DNA of 64,000 nt from Trinickia fusca (GCF_003628145.1 NZ_RBZV01000001.1:310001-374000); one strand, 5' to 3'; positions 9,024 to 17,955 are shown, numbered from the stretch's first letter. The notes: a model not told the origin generated them from the sequence alone. Made by a program: numbers and translations.

Positions 9024-9224
9024 TCAACGATAGACGGCCAGACCGAGCAGGCCGCACACGCATACGAGCAGGCTCGCGCGAAACAGTGACGGGTGCCAGA
9101 CGAAGCGATAGAGGCCGGTCGCGGCCAGCAACCGGTCCAGTACCCACGTGAGCGCGGCACCGCCGAGGCACAAGACGACGACGGCCGGCACGTAGGCGCC
9201 GAGAATGGCGATTTCACGAGGCAT
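9024..9224 (-). CDS. DUF1656 (AaeX-like) small inner-membrane protein
   Basis: 66-residue protein with two hydrophobic segments (AYVPAVVVLCLGGAALTWVL and SLLVCVCGLLGLAVYR). Such small proteins lie between the FUSC pump and the HlyD adaptor of aaeXAB-type operons and are needed or accessory in an unknown way. Its first 11 bp overlap the end of the FUSC gene, indicating translational coupling. Size and position both match the family. Confidence 0.88.
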   Translation of the reverse strand: MPREIAILGAYVPAVVVLCLGGAALTWVLDRLLAATGLYRFVWHPSLFRASLLVCVCGLLGLAVYR

Positions 9225-11421
9225 GGAGGGCTCCCGGAGAGTTCGGCGTATCGCTGCGGCGCGCTTGGCCCGCGAACGCGGCCAGCGGCGACTGCGGATC
9301 GATCAGCGCGGTGCGCACGAAATGCAGGTGGCTCAGGATGCGTTGCAGGCGATGCCGTTCCTCGCGCGGCGGCGCAAAGGCGGCGAGCGTCTGCTGCACG
9401 GCCGCGATCGCATCGAAGCTCGCGGCCAGGGCGGCGTCGAGACGCCCCGCGCCCGGCTGCGCAAACAGCGTGACGAGCGCCTTGCGGGTTCGGGCGATGC
9501 TGCGCCGCCAGGGCATCGTCGGCGCGTAGCGCGCATCGGGTGGCAGGTCGGCCAGCTCGCGGCGCAAGTCGATCACCGCGTGGCCGACTTCGAGCACGGC
9601 GACGAGCCAGGCCAGGGTCTGCTGCTGCGCCTCGGGCGCGTCTGGGGTCAGCGCATGCGTCTGGAAGGCCAGATCGCGTGCCCGCGTTTCGAAGCGCGAA
9701 CGTACGCGGGCGAGCGGCGCGCGGCATGCCAGCACGACCTGGCGGCGCAGCTCGGCGGTCAAGTGGCGGCGCAGCCACGGCGCCGACGGCGGCAGCAGCA
9801 CCGCGAACGCCAGCGCGCTCGCCGCCATCGACACCAACAGCGCCAGCGCATCGTTCATGTAGCCGGCCGGGTCGTAGTGCATCACGTTGTCAGGACCCGC
9901 GAGCACGCAGAAGAAAATGCAGTAGCCGGCGCCATAGCCGGCCAGCGTCGGCCGTGTGGACAGGAGGATGCCGAGTGCGAGCGGCGCGGCAAGCGCCAGG
10001 CACAGCAGCACGAAGCCGTCGATGTGCGGATACACGCCGAACACGACGATGAAGCCCACGAGTGCGGCGAGCGCGGTGCCGCCGGCCATCTGCAACGACA
10101 TGCGCGTGGGCCGCGGCGAGGACGAGGCCAGCGCGCACACGGCCGCCGCGTTCAGCACGAGCGTCGAGCCGCTCGGCCACGCCGACGCGATCCAGAAAGC
10201 GCTCAGCGCGGCCATCACGACGGCGCCGCGCAGCCCGGCCACGGCCGTCACGAATGCGCTCGTCTTCGGCTCGTAGCGCTCGGGCGAGCGCTCACGCTCA
10301 TGCGAGGCCGTCGCGAGCGACGCGTAGGTGTCGGCGTACGCATGCATGTCGTCGACGAACCGGTACAGCAGCTCGGCGGCCGTATCGAAGTCGAGCAGCG
10401 GAAAATCGGGCTGCGCGGCGAGCAGGGCGCGCGTCTCGCGCACGCGGCGCGGCAGCGCGGCCTTGAACGTGTCGAGCTTGGCGGCCGAACGCGCGGCATC
10501 GAGCGCCGTCAGGACGGGCTCGCTCGGCTCGTATAGCAGTGGCGCCAGCTCGCGGAAGTAGGGCTCGAGCGCGTCGACAGCCTGGGTCGCGCCGGCCGCC
10601 CGCAGTCGGTTCATCAGCTGGTGCAGTGCGTGAAAGCGCGTCGAGGCCGTCATGAACTCGTTGTTGAGCCGCGCCAGACGTCCGCTGCGCACGCGCGAGT
10701 CATGGGTTTCGAACACGGCGATGCTGCGCATCGCTTCGAAGCCGACGATTTCGCCCAGAAACCGGGCGTTCGTGCGTTCGATCTGGTCGCGCTCGATCCG
10801 TCCGCCGAGCGCGGCTGCGACGTATTCGACGAACTTCGAAAAGCGCGCGCGCACGGTGCCGCGTATTTGCTCGCTCGCATGTTCCGGCAGCACGAGCGCG
10901 CTGACGAAGCCCGCGCTCAGCACGCCGAGCGTCACTTCGGCGGCCCGCGTGAGCGCAGCCAGAAAGGCACCGTCGGGGTGCTGCGCGGCCGGAATGCCGA
11001 TCAGGGCGGCCGTGTAGCCGGCCAGCAGGAAGCCATACGAACGCAGGTTGCGGTTGCGCGCGGCGCCGGCCGTGCAAATGCCGGTCCAGACCGCGAGTGC
11101 GGCCAGGAACAACTCAGGCTGCTGCGAGAGCAGCGCGATCAGCGTGAGTGTCGCGACGAGGCCCACGAACGTGCCGCCGATCCGGTAAAAGCTCTTGGCG
11201 AGTACCGCGCCGCTTTGCGGCTGCATGACGATGAACACCGTCGTCATGGCCGTGCGCGGCTGCGGCAGATCGAGCTTCATCGCCACGCCGAGCGCGAGAA
11301 AAGCGGCCGCGAGCGCCTTGAGCAGATAGATCCACGTCAGGCGATCGGTGCGCCACCATTGCACGGCGGCTTCGCGCAGGCCGGCCAGCATGCGTGACGC
11401 GGAAGAAGGGCTGGTGGACAT
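9214..11421 (-). CDS. FUSC family (AaeB-like) aromatic-acid/drug efflux pump
   Basis: 735-residue inner-membrane pump with two groups of about five hydrophobic helices separated by a large cytoplasmic region, the duplicated FUSC/ArAE arrangement. The first block begins at DRLTWIYLLKALAAAFLALG, with MKLDLPQPRTAMTTVFIVMQ following; the second begins near AVAGLRGAVVMAALSAFWIA. AaeB proteins export hydroxylated aromatic carboxylates. It sits 20 bp after the outer-membrane factor gene and overlaps the DUF1656 gene, so the four genes form one operon. The substrate is an inference from family only. Confidence 0.9.
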   Translation of the reverse strand: MSTSPSSASRMLAGLREAAVQWWRTDRLTWIYLLKALAAAFLALGVAMKLDLPQPRTAMTTVFIVMQPQSGAVLAKSFYRIGGTFVGLVATLTLIALLSQQPELFLAALAVWTGICTAGAARNRNLRSYGFLLAGYTAALIGIPAAQHPDGAFLAALTRAAEVTLGVLSAGFVSALVLPEHASEQIRGTVRARFSKFVEYVAAALGGRIERDQIERTNARFLGEIVGFEAMRSIAVFETHDSRVRSGRLARLNNEFMTASTRFHALHQLMNRLRAAGATQAVDALEPYFRELAPLLYEPSEPVLTALDAARSAAKLDTFKAALPRRVRETRALLAAQPDFPLLDFDTAAELLYRFVDDMHAYADTYASLATASHERERSPERYEPKTSAFVTAVAGLRGAVVMAALSAFWIASAWPSGSTLVLNAAAVCALASSSPRPTRMSLQMAGGTALAALVGFIVVFGVYPHIDGFVLLCLALAAPLALGILLSTRPTLAGYGAGYCIFFCVLAGPDNVMHYDPAGYMNDALALLVSMAASALAFAVLLPPSAPWLRRHLTAELRRQVVLACRAPLARVRSRFETRARDLAFQTHALTPDAPEAQQQTLAWLVAVLEVGHAVIDLRRELADLPPDARYAPTMPWRRSIARTRKALVTLFAQPGAGRLDAALAASFDAIAAVQQTLAAFAPPREERHRLQRILSHLHFVRTALIDPQSPLAAFAGQARRSDTPNSPGALHAS

Positions 11422-11441
11422 CGTGCGCTCCGTTGCCGTGG

Positions 11442-12992
11442 TTACTCGTGGCCTTTTGCTTCGTGCGCGCGTGGTGCTTCGCCGTGCACGAGCGCGTCGA
11501 GCGACGAGAGGCGTCGCGCCGGCACCAGGCTGGCATCGCCAGGGCCGTCGCTCGGCACGGCGAGGCCACCGCCGAGCGCGCTCATCAGCGAAGCATAGGC
11601 GGCCAGCCGCTCGGCGCGAATCTGGGCCACGCGCTGCTGCGCGTCGAGCCAGCGCGTTTCGCTGACGATCACGTTGACGTAGTCGCTGAGACCGCGCCGA
11701 AAGCCGGTCTCCGACAAGCGAAAGCTGCGCTCGGCGAGGTCGGCCGAGCGTTCGGCGTCCTGCGCTTGCGTCGCCAGTGAACGCACGCGCACGATCGCAT
11801 CGGCGACCTGCTTGAGGGCCGTCACGAGCGTCGCGTTGTAGTGCTCGACCGCTTCGTCGTAACCGGCCGAGGCTGCCCCGAGTTGCGCCCTGAGCGTGCC
11901 GCCATTGAAAATCGGCAGCGACAGCGCGGGACCGGCGCTCCAGCCGCCGTTGGCCGCATGCAGGAACTGCAGCATCGACGTGCTGACGGCGAAACCGCCG
12001 AGCGACGCGATCAGGTCGACGTTCGGATAGAACGCCGCGCGTGCGACTTCGATGCCGCGCGCCTGCCCCGCGACGCTCCAGCGTGCCGCGACGACGTCGG
12101 GACGATGGCCGATCAGTTCGGCCGGGAGTGTCGAGGGCAGGGCAGCATCGGCATTCAATTGCAGCGTCGGGCGCAGCAAGGCGTCGCCGGCGCCCGGACC
12201 TTTGCCGGCCAGCGCGGCGAGCTCGTTGTGCGCCAGCGCAATTTGCTCACGCAGCGCGTCGAGCTGCCGTTCGTACTCGGGCAGCGGTGCTTCGGCCTGA
12301 CTGAGATCGAGTTGCGTGCCGATGCCGCCGGCGAGCCGCTTGCGCGCGAGCTCCACGAGTTGGCGCTGGCGTGCGAGCGTGGTCGTGGCGATGTCGACGA
12401 GCGCGTACTGCTTCGACAGCTCGACATAGGTGCGCACGATGTTGACTTCGAGTTCGAGTTGCGCGGCGCGCGCGTCGAGCGCGCGTGCCTGTGCCGCATC
12501 GAGGGCGCGCTCGGCGGCGTGCTCGTCGCGGCCCCACAGATCGAGTCCATAGGACAGGCTCAGCGCGCCCGTGTTGTTCCAGGTGTTCGTGTCGGCCAGT
12601 GGACCGGGGCCGTAATAGACGTTGTCGGGCCAGTGCTGGCGCGTGACGGACAGATTGCCGTTGACCTGCGGCGCGAGCGCACCGGCAGCGGCCTGGGCGA
12701 ACGCGGCAGCCTCACGCACGCGGGCACGCGCGGCGGCCAGCGTCGGGCTGCCGGCCTCGGCCGTTTCGATCAGGGTGTTCAGTTGCGCGTCGCCATAGGC
12801 GCGCCACCAGTCGGATTCGGGCCAACGGGCGCTTGCTGCGGCGGCGCGCACGGCAGCGCCGGCATCGAGCGAGGCAGGGGGGAGCGCACGACTTTGCGGT
12901 GCGATGCCTTGGGTATCGGCGCAGCCTGCAATTATTATCGACAGTGCAAGAAACGCGAGTGAAACATTGCGTTTTCCGATCGGCGACTGCAC
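11442..12992 (-). CDS. Outer-membrane efflux lipoprotein, NodT/OprM family
   Basis: 516-residue TolC-like outer-membrane channel. The N-terminus is a lipoprotein signal with a LSIIIAGC lipobox around residue 24, followed by two OEP repeats (DWWRAYGDAQLNTLIETA near the start; LYGLDLWG and RSLA/FRLSETGFRRGLSDY later). It provides the outer-membrane exit duct for the pump and adaptor encoded downstream. It is the first gene of the operon, 157 bp from the divergent LysR gene, with the palindrome at 13061-13083 in between. The Gln/Glu/His-rich tail ends GEAPRAHEAKGHE. Confidence 0.92.
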   Translation of the reverse strand: MQSPIGKRNVSLAFLALSIIIAGCADTQGIAPQSRALPPASLDAGAAVRAAAASARWPESDWWRAYGDAQLNTLIETAEAGSPTLAAARARVREAAAFAQAAAGALAPQVNGNLSVTRQHWPDNVYYGPGPLADTNTWNNTGALSLSYGLDLWGRDEHAAERALDAAQARALDARAAQLELEVNIVRTYVELSKQYALVDIATTTLARQRQLVELARKRLAGGIGTQLDLSQAEAPLPEYERQLDALREQIALAHNELAALAGKGPGAGDALLRPTLQLNADAALPSTLPAELIGHRPDVVAARWSVAGQARGIEVARAAFYPNVDLIASLGGFAVSTSMLQFLHAANGGWSAGPALSLPIFNGGTLRAQLGAASAGYDEAVEHYNATLVTALKQVADAIVRVRSLATQAQDAERSADLAERSFRLSETGFRRGLSDYVNVIVSETRWLDAQQRVAQIRAERLAAYASLMSALGGGLAVPSDGPGDASLVPARRLSSLDALVHGEAPRAHEAKGHE

Positions 12993-13060
12993 GATTTTCT
13001 CCCTGGGCGACGATATAGATCAGAATGAATTATATTTTTGACCTAATTAGTGAATAAGCC

Positions 13061-13083
13061 GTAAAAATGCAATGCATTTTTAC
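13061..13083. promoter_or_regulatory. Perfect 23-bp AT-rich palindrome, probable LysR operator
   Basis: Arms GTAAAAATGCA and TGCATTTTTAC (11 bp each, one central A) lie in the 157-bp divergent promoter region, 78 bp upstream of the efflux operon start and 66 bp upstream of the LysR start. The surrounding DNA (13000-13090) is much richer in A+T than the rest of the window. Confidence 0.65.
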
Positions 13084-13149
13084 CGATATTGAGATAATCG
13101 CCGTTGCTGATCGTGCAACAATCGCGGCGCGAAGACCAAGGGGAGAGCG

Positions 13150-14088
13150 ATGGATACGCTTCAAAACATGCGAGTGTTCGTGCGCGTCGTCGAATCGGGC
13201 AGTTTCACGGCGGCGGCGCAGCACCTCAACACCACGACGGCCTATGCCTCGCGCGCCGTCTCCGATCTCGAAGCGCATCTGCACACCCGCCTGCTGAACC
13301 GCACGACGCGCCGCATCGCGCTGACCGAAGCCGGTGAGCGCTATTTGCAACGTTGCCAGCAGATCCTCGCCTACGTCGAGGAGGCGGAAGCCGAGGCCAG
13401 CGACGCCCACGCCCGGCCGTGCGGCAAGCTGCGCATGCACGCGATGGCCAGCTTCGGCGCGCATTATGTCGTGCCGGCCATCGGCCGCTATCAGCAGCGC
13501 TATCCCGACGTGCACATCGAGCTGACGCTGTCGCAGCGTATCCCCGACCTGCTCGATGAAGGTTACGACGTCTCCCTTGTGCTCGGCTACGACCTGCCCG
13601 ATTCGGGGTTGATCTCGCAGCGCCTGGGCACCGCCTTCAGCATCGCCTGCGCGTCGCCGGCCTATCTCGAGCGGCGCGGCGTGCCCAGGACGCCGGCCGA
13701 CCTCGCGCATCATGTCTGCTTGCGCCTCGCCACGCCGGCATTCTCGTTCGACAGATGGAATTTCGACGGCCCGAAAGGCGTCGAGACGTACACCTTGCCG
13801 ACCTCGACCTTTCAAGTGAATGGCGCCGAGGCGATGGCGATTGCGGTGAGCGAGGGGATGGGCATTGCCGTGCTGCCGACCTATGCGGCGATGCACTGGC
13901 TCAAGAGCGGTCAGCTCGTCTGGGTGCTGCCCGAGTACACGTCGCAGCCGATGAGCATCTACGCGCTCTATCCGTCGCGGCAATATCTGGACGCGAAGAT
14001 TCGTACCTGGGTGGATTTCCTGTACGACGAACTGCCGGCAACGCTCGCGGCCGAGCAAGCGGCGTTGCGCGAATTCACGCGCGCATGA
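13150..14088 (+). CDS. LysR family regulator of the efflux operon (AaeR-like)
   Basis: 312-residue LysR protein. The N-terminal HTH reads MRVFVRVVESGSFTAAAQHL, then TTAYASRAVSDLEAHLHTRL; the C-terminal periplasmic-binding-like domain starts near GKLRMHAMASFGAHYV. GGGAGAG lies 4-10 nt upstream of ATG 13150. Position and orientation (divergent from an aaeXAB-like operon) match AaeR-type activators, which respond to aromatic carboxylic acids. The likely binding site is the palindrome at 13061-13083. The effector is inferred only. Confidence 0.92.
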   Translation: MDTLQNMRVFVRVVESGSFTAAAQHLNTTTAYASRAVSDLEAHLHTRLLNRTTRRIALTEAGERYLQRCQQILAYVEEAEAEASDAHARPCGKLRMHAMASFGAHYVVPAIGRYQQRYPDVHIELTLSQRIPDLLDEGYDVSLVLGYDLPDSGLISQRLGTAFSIACASPAYLERRGVPRTPADLAHHVCLRLATPAFSFDRWNFDGPKGVETYTLPTSTFQVNGAEAMAIAVSEGMGIAVLPTYAAMHWLKSGQLVWVLPEYTSQPMSIYALYPSRQYLDAKIRTWVDFLYDELPATLAAEQAALREFTRA

Positions 14089-14091
14089 GTA

Positions 14092-14129
14092 CCCGTGCGC
14101 GCACGATGCGCGCACGATGCGCGCACGGG
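14092..14129. terminator. Hairpin after LysR gene containing a triplicated 11-bp motif
   Basis: CCCGTGCGCGC (14092-14102) pairs perfectly with GCGCGCACGGG (14119-14129). The 16-nt loop repeats the ACGATGCGCGC motif. It starts four bases after the LysR stop codon and lacks a T-run. Confidence 0.45.
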
Positions 14130-14184
14130 AGGCGTCGCTTGGGGGCGTTGAACGCGTTTGACGCGTTGGGCGACGTGAAACGGC

Positions 14185-14358
14185 TCAGTGCTTCGGCCGC
14201 CGCCAGTCGAGCATATGGTGCGCCGCGAGCCAGTGATGGATCATCCCTTCGCCGTTGTGTTCGCGCTTGTAGCTGCGCGATTCGAAAATCGTCAGCGCGA
14301 GCAGCACGAGCAAGCCCACTGCGAGGCCGACGAGGCCGGCGATCGATTCAGCATCCAT
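14185..14358 (-). CDS. Small single-pass membrane protein, unknown function
   Basis: 57 residues: a short acidic N-tail (MDAESIAGL), one transmembrane helix (VGLAVGLLVLLALTIF) and a basic, His-rich C-tail (HNGEGMIHHWLAAHHML). AAGGAGG lies 5 nt upstream of ATG 14358, which decides this start over an upstream in-frame ATG at 14385. I do not recognise the family. It is convergent with the LysR gene and has no obvious operon partners. Confidence 0.65.
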   Translation of the reverse strand: MDAESIAGLVGLAVGLLVLLALTIFESRSYKREHNGEGMIHHWLAAHHMLDWRRPKH

Positions 14359-14519
14359 GACAGCCTCCTTGATGAGGATTGCCACGAATACATACTAGGA
14401 CACCGCGCGTGAAATCGAAGGGGGCGGTATGCATTGGTGTGACCAATGCGACCGCGGTTTTCGCGGCAGTTTTCGTTTAGACTCGCCGCTCTCTTACTTT
14501 TTCACTGCGGGAGTCTTGG

Positions 14520-14750
14520 ATGAAGCGAATGGCATGGTCCGCCCCGATCGCCGTATTGGCTGCCGTGAGTGTGCTGGCAGGATGCGCCGCCGCCGACAAC
14601 GGACATCGCGCGCGCGTGCCGCAGGATCCGCCTGATTACCGCGGCGTGCCGACCGACGACCGGCCGCCCGCGATGCTCGACGAGGCGCCGGCGTTATCTG
14701 CACCTGCCGCCGCTGCCAGCGCCGCCAGTACGACCGCGCCGGCTCATTGA
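14520..14750 (+). CDS. Small predicted lipoprotein
   Basis: 76-residue exported protein. A positively charged start (MKRMAW) and hydrophobic core lead to the lipobox VLAGC, predicting acylation at Cys22. The mature part is short, polar and Pro/Ala-rich (PPDYRGVPTDDRPP, then an Ala-rich tail), suggesting a disordered periplasmic peptide anchored in a membrane. A GGGAG run lies 6-10 nt upstream of the ATG. No known domain. Confidence 0.7.
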   Translation: MKRMAWSAPIAVLAAVSVLAGCAAADNGHRARVPQDPPDYRGVPTDDRPPAMLDEAPALSAPAAAASAASTTAPAH

Positions 14751-14772
14751 CGGCACGCGTGCGTCGTGCAGG

Positions 14773-15093
14773 TCAGCCGCGCTCCTGCACGCAGACCCAC
14801 GGCGAGACGACGACCGCCCACAGGTCGGGATCGCGCGCCGCGAAATCGGCAGCCGTCTCGGCCTGCACGCGCTCGACCAGGCCGCTCGAGAGCCATGTCG
14901 TGACTTGCGCGGTATCGTCGGCGGCGATCGCTTCGGCGACGCTCACGAGATCGAGATCGCGCGTGACGCGCAGCAGCACGCCGCGCGCGAAAAAGCGCTC
15001 GAGCTCGCCCCAGCCGATCTTGGCCGTTTCCGCGAGGAGCTTCAAGTAGAGCGGGCTGTGCTCGCCCGCGGGGATGTCGTTGCCGGAGGTCAT
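14773..15093 (-). CDS. DUF2288 domain-containing protein
   Basis: 106-residue soluble protein. The sequence SPLYLKLLAETAKIGWGELERFFARGVLLRV and the downstream DLDLVSVAEAIAADD match my memory of DUF2288, a small family of unknown function in proteobacteria and cyanobacteria. I set the start at ATG 15093, with GGAGGT immediately upstream on the coding strand side (complement of 15085-15090 region is weak), because the extra residues of the upstream frame are low-complexity. It is convergent with the small lipoprotein gene. Confidence 0.7.
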   Translation of the reverse strand: MTSGNDIPAGEHSPLYLKLLAETAKIGWGELERFFARGVLLRVTRDLDLVSVAEAIAADDTAQVTTWLSSGLVERVQAETAADFAARDPDLWAVVVSPWVCVQERG

Positions 15094-15303
15094 GGCTGAA
15101 GGAACTCGAACAGGAACAGAAACAGAAGAGGATGCGCCGAAAGGGGCGTCACTATAAACCATAGCGCGGGGTGTCGAGCTTTGCGCTGTGCGAGTCGCCG
15201 GTGGCGCGTCGTCTGACGAATGGCGCTACGTTAGAATCGCCTGGACCGGCTTCGCCAGCGGTCCGATTCGTCCGTTATCGCTTCCACGCTTCCCGAGGAT
15301 TGC

Positions 15304-15834
15304 ATGCACTCCGACGCTTCTCGCCAATACGATCCGTTTGCCCGCCTGCTGCATTGGCTCATCGTGCTGCTCGTCGTCGCGCAGTATGTCGTCGCATGGA
15401 CGATGCCCGGAATTCATCACGGCACGCAGCCGGTCGGCTTGATCGCCTGGCATCTCGAACTCGGCACGGCCATCGTGGCCGTCATGGTCGTGCGCACGGT
15501 GTGGCGCATCGTGCGGCGCGAGCCGGACGCCGCCGAAGGTTCGCCGTTCACGCGTCAGGTGGCGCATCTCACGCATGGGTTGCTCTACGCACTCCTGATC
15601 GTGCAGCCGCTGATGGGCTGGGCGAACGCCTCGTCGCGCGGCTGGTCGCTCACGTTGTTCGGCGCGGTGCCGCTGCCGGCGCTCGCACCGACCGGCTCGC
15701 GGCTCGGCCACGTGCTTGGCGACCTGCATGGCGTGCTCGCCTGGGCCATGTTGGGGCTGATCGGGCTGCACGTCGCCGCCGCGCTCTTTCATCACTTCGT
15801 TCTGCGCGACGGCGTGCTGCGACGCATGGCCTGA
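15304..15834 (+). CDS. Cytochrome b561 family protein
   Basis: 176-residue inner-membrane di-heme protein with four predicted helices. Candidate heme-ligand histidines are visible in RLLHWLIVLLVVAQYV (helix 1), LIAWHLELGTAIV (helix 2), HLTHGLLYALLIVQPLMGW (helix 3) and LHGVLAWAMLGLIGLHVAAA (helix 4). CybB-type proteins oxidise ubiquinol, in E. coli with superoxide as acceptor. It is a single gene, convergent with the acyl-CoA synthetase gene 19 bp downstream. Confidence 0.9.
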   Translation: MHSDASRQYDPFARLLHWLIVLLVVAQYVVAWTMPGIHHGTQPVGLIAWHLELGTAIVAVMVVRTVWRIVRREPDAAEGSPFTRQVAHLTHGLLYALLIVQPLMGWANASSRGWSLTLFGAVPLPALAPTGSRLGHVLGDLHGVLAWAMLGLIGLHVAAALFHHFVLRDGVLRRMA

Positions 15835-15853
15835 CAGCAGGCGAGCGCCGCCT

Positions 15854-17494
15854 TCAATGTGGCGAGGTGGCCGCTTCGCGCAGCGCCTTGCGTACGATCT
15901 TGCCCGTTGTCGTCATCGGCAAACTGTCGACGAATGCAATGGCACGAGGATACTCGTGCGCCGCCAGGCGCGTCTTCACGTGTTCCTGGATCTCGCGCAC
16001 GAGCGCATCGCTGGCGGCATAGCCGTCGTTGAGCACGATGAACGCCTTGACGATCTCGGTCCGCGTCGCATCGGGTACGCCGACCACGGCGGCCATGCGC
16101 ACGGCCGGGTGGCCGAGCAGGCAGTCCTCGATCGGCCCCGGGCCGATGCGGTAGCCCGCACTCGTGATCACATCGTCGTTGCGCCCGACGAAGCGCACGA
16201 AGCCCTCTCCGTCCATCACGCCGATGTCGCCGGTGACGAGATAGTCGCCGGCGAACTTTTCGCGCGTGGCCTCGGGGTTACGCCAATAGCCGAGGAACAT
16301 GACCGGGTCCGGCGCGCGGATGCCGATGTTGCCCTCGGTGCCGCGTGGCAGCTCGAGTCCTGCGTCGTCGACGATGGCTACGACGTGGCCCGGCACGGCT
16401 TTGCCGATCGATCCGATGCGCGGTTCGAACAGCGTGCCGCACGAGCTGAGCACCACGTTGCATTCGGTTTGCCCGTAGAACTCGTTGAGCGTGACACCCA
16501 GCGCGGCGCGGCCCCATTCGATGAGCTCTTCGCCGAGCGACTCGCCACCGCTCGAAACCGCGACGAGCGAGAGGGCATGACGTTCGCGCGGCTGCTCGAC
16601 CGTGCGCAGCATCTTGAGTGCCGTCGGGGGCAGGAACGCATGCGTGACGCCGTGACGCGCCATCAGATCGAACGCCGCCTCGGGATCGAACTTCTCGAAG
16701 CGCCTCGCCAGCACGGGCACTCCGTGGTGCCAGGCCGGCAACAGGACGTCGAGCAGGCCGCCGATCCAGGCCCAGTCGGCCGGCGTCCACATGAGGCGGG
16801 CCTGATCGGGGAAGAACGCTTGCGGCATCTCGACGCCGGGTAGATGACCCAACAGCACGCGATGCGCGTGCAGGGCGCCCTTCGGTTTGCCGGTCGTGCC
16901 CGATGTGTAGATGATGACGGCCGGGTCGTCGGCGGCCGTGTCGACGGGCGTGAACGACGTCGATTCGTTAGCGACGGCTCGGGCGAACGGCATCGCGCCG
17001 GCAGCCTCGACGGCCGCAGCATCACCATCGATGCAGTAGACGGTTTTGAGTTCGGGCAACGCCGCGCGGATGGCCGCGATTTTTTCGAGGCCCGCCAGGT
17101 CGGTGACGAGCGCGACGGCGCCGCTATTGGCTAGCCGGTATTGCAGCGCTTCGACGCCGAACAGGGCGAACAGCGGCACGGCAACGGCGCCGAGCTTGTA
17201 GGTGGCCAGATGGGCAAGCGCCGTTTCGGGTGCCTGTGGCAGGAAGATGCCGACGCGCTCGCCGCGCGCGACGCCGTACCGCGCGAAGCTGTTCGCGAGC
17301 TGGTTCGACCAGGCTTTGAGCTCGTCGAAGCTGTAGCGGTGCACCGAGCCGTCGCGTCGCTCATAGATGAGCGCGAGGCGTGCGTTGCCGTCCGCCCACT
17401 TGTCGCAGGCGTCGACGCCGATGTTGTAGCGCGCCGGAATACGCCACGCGAATCCTGCTGCGAGCGCCTCGTAACTATCGGTTCGGGTCAGCAT
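15854..17494 (-). CDS. AMP-dependent acyl-CoA synthetase (acetyl/medium-chain ACSM-like)
   Basis: 546-residue ANL-superfamily ligase activating a carboxylic acid to acyl-AMP and then acyl-CoA. Signatures: P-loop YTSGTTGKPKGALHAHR, LMWTPADWAWIGGLLDVLLP (typical of the ACS/ACSM branch), FYGQTECN, YLVTGDIG hinge region, and the catalytic Lys in TTTGKIVRKALR near the C-terminus. AGGAGGAGA is 7-15 nt upstream of ATG 17494 on the coding strand. It is monocistronic and convergent with cytochrome b561. The acyl substrate cannot be read from the sequence. Confidence 0.9.
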   Translation of the reverse strand: MLTRTDSYEALAAGFAWRIPARYNIGVDACDKWADGNARLALIYERRDGSVHRYSFDELKAWSNQLANSFARYGVARGERVGIFLPQAPETALAHLATYKLGAVAVPLFALFGVEALQYRLANSGAVALVTDLAGLEKIAAIRAALPELKTVYCIDGDAAAVEAAGAMPFARAVANESTSFTPVDTAADDPAVIIYTSGTTGKPKGALHAHRVLLGHLPGVEMPQAFFPDQARLMWTPADWAWIGGLLDVLLPAWHHGVPVLARRFEKFDPEAAFDLMARHGVTHAFLPPTALKMLRTVEQPRERHALSLVAVSSGGESLGEELIEWGRAALGVTLNEFYGQTECNVVLSSCGTLFEPRIGSIGKAVPGHVVAIVDDAGLELPRGTEGNIGIRAPDPVMFLGYWRNPEATREKFAGDYLVTGDIGVMDGEGFVRFVGRNDDVITSAGYRIGPGPIEDCLLGHPAVRMAAVVGVPDATRTEIVKAFIVLNDGYAASDALVREIQEHVKTRLAAHEYPRAIAFVDSLPMTTTGKIVRKALREAATSPH

Positions 17495-17810
17495 GCCGTC
17501 GTCTCCTCCTATATATTGGGTTGGATATTTCCGATTATTCGGTTTGATTTTCGATATCCGATAGTCCAGAAGATTGCTTGCTTTTCGAGTTAAAAATCAG
17601 GTTATTGATTGATGGAATGATTTTAGCCTGACGAGGTCTTCGCTGCCTTGTGGTGCGAGGGGTTCGCCCGATCGGCATGCGCCATTTGCCTGCTTTTTTG
17701 CATGTTTCTTCGCATTGCTCCGACCTGATTTGAAATTTAATTGGCAAATTATGTTCGCTTCACCAATCAACGCCGTTGCTGATGTTTTCAATGGCGATTA
17801 GATTGCTATT

Positions 17811-17883
17811 GGCGCATGGCGAACCGGTCCTTTGCCTCAATGCGCCGAACCCCCGTTTGCCCGGCTGCGTCCGGGCTTTTTTT
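17811..17883 (+). ncRNA. Candidate small RNA (about 73 nt)
   Basis: A plus-strand TTGCTG (17776-17781), 17-bp spacer and TAGATT (17799-17804) would start transcription near 17811. The resulting RNA begins with a stem (GGCGCAT 17811-17817 with ATGCGCC 17840-17846), has a pyrimidine-rich linker and ends in an intrinsic terminator with at least seven U. Promoter match is moderate; there is no expression evidence. Confidence 0.4.
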
Positions 17884-17884
17884 G
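17859..17884 (+). terminator. Intrinsic terminator on the plus strand
   Basis: GCCCGG-CTGCGT-CCGGGC (17859-17876) followed by a T-run from 17877. It reads only in the plus direction, yet both neighbouring genes are on the minus strand. Confidence 0.75.
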
Positions 17885-17955
17885 TCCATGTGCCGCTGCC
17901 GTAGGCGGATCGCGCATACGGCAGCCCTCGGTCGTCAGTCGTCAGTGTATTGCGC

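Larger units (their letters stand above)
17495..17955. other. AT-rich intergenic region holding a candidate small RNA
   Basis: 461 bp without a supportable protein gene. The stretch 17515-17790 is clearly AT-richer than its surroundings. Its right end carries a plus-strand promoter-like pair, two hairpins and a strong intrinsic terminator, although neither flanking gene is on the plus strand. Confidence 0.6.

Noticed and set aside
8990-9778. Long open frame extending the HlyD-like gene upstream into the FUSC gene
   Set aside because: It overlaps two well-supported genes in another frame and has no homology; the adaptor clearly starts at its membrane anchor at 8989.
14092-14129. CRISPR-like or tandem repeat of the ACGATGCGCGC motif
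   Set aside because: Only about three short copies inside one hairpin; no spacers and no cas genes in the window.
17535-17791. Two overlapping minus-strand ORFs of 64-70 codons in the AT-rich patch
   Set aside because: No ribosome-binding site and no recognisable fold; length is expected by chance in AT-rich DNA only weakly, but nothing supports coding.
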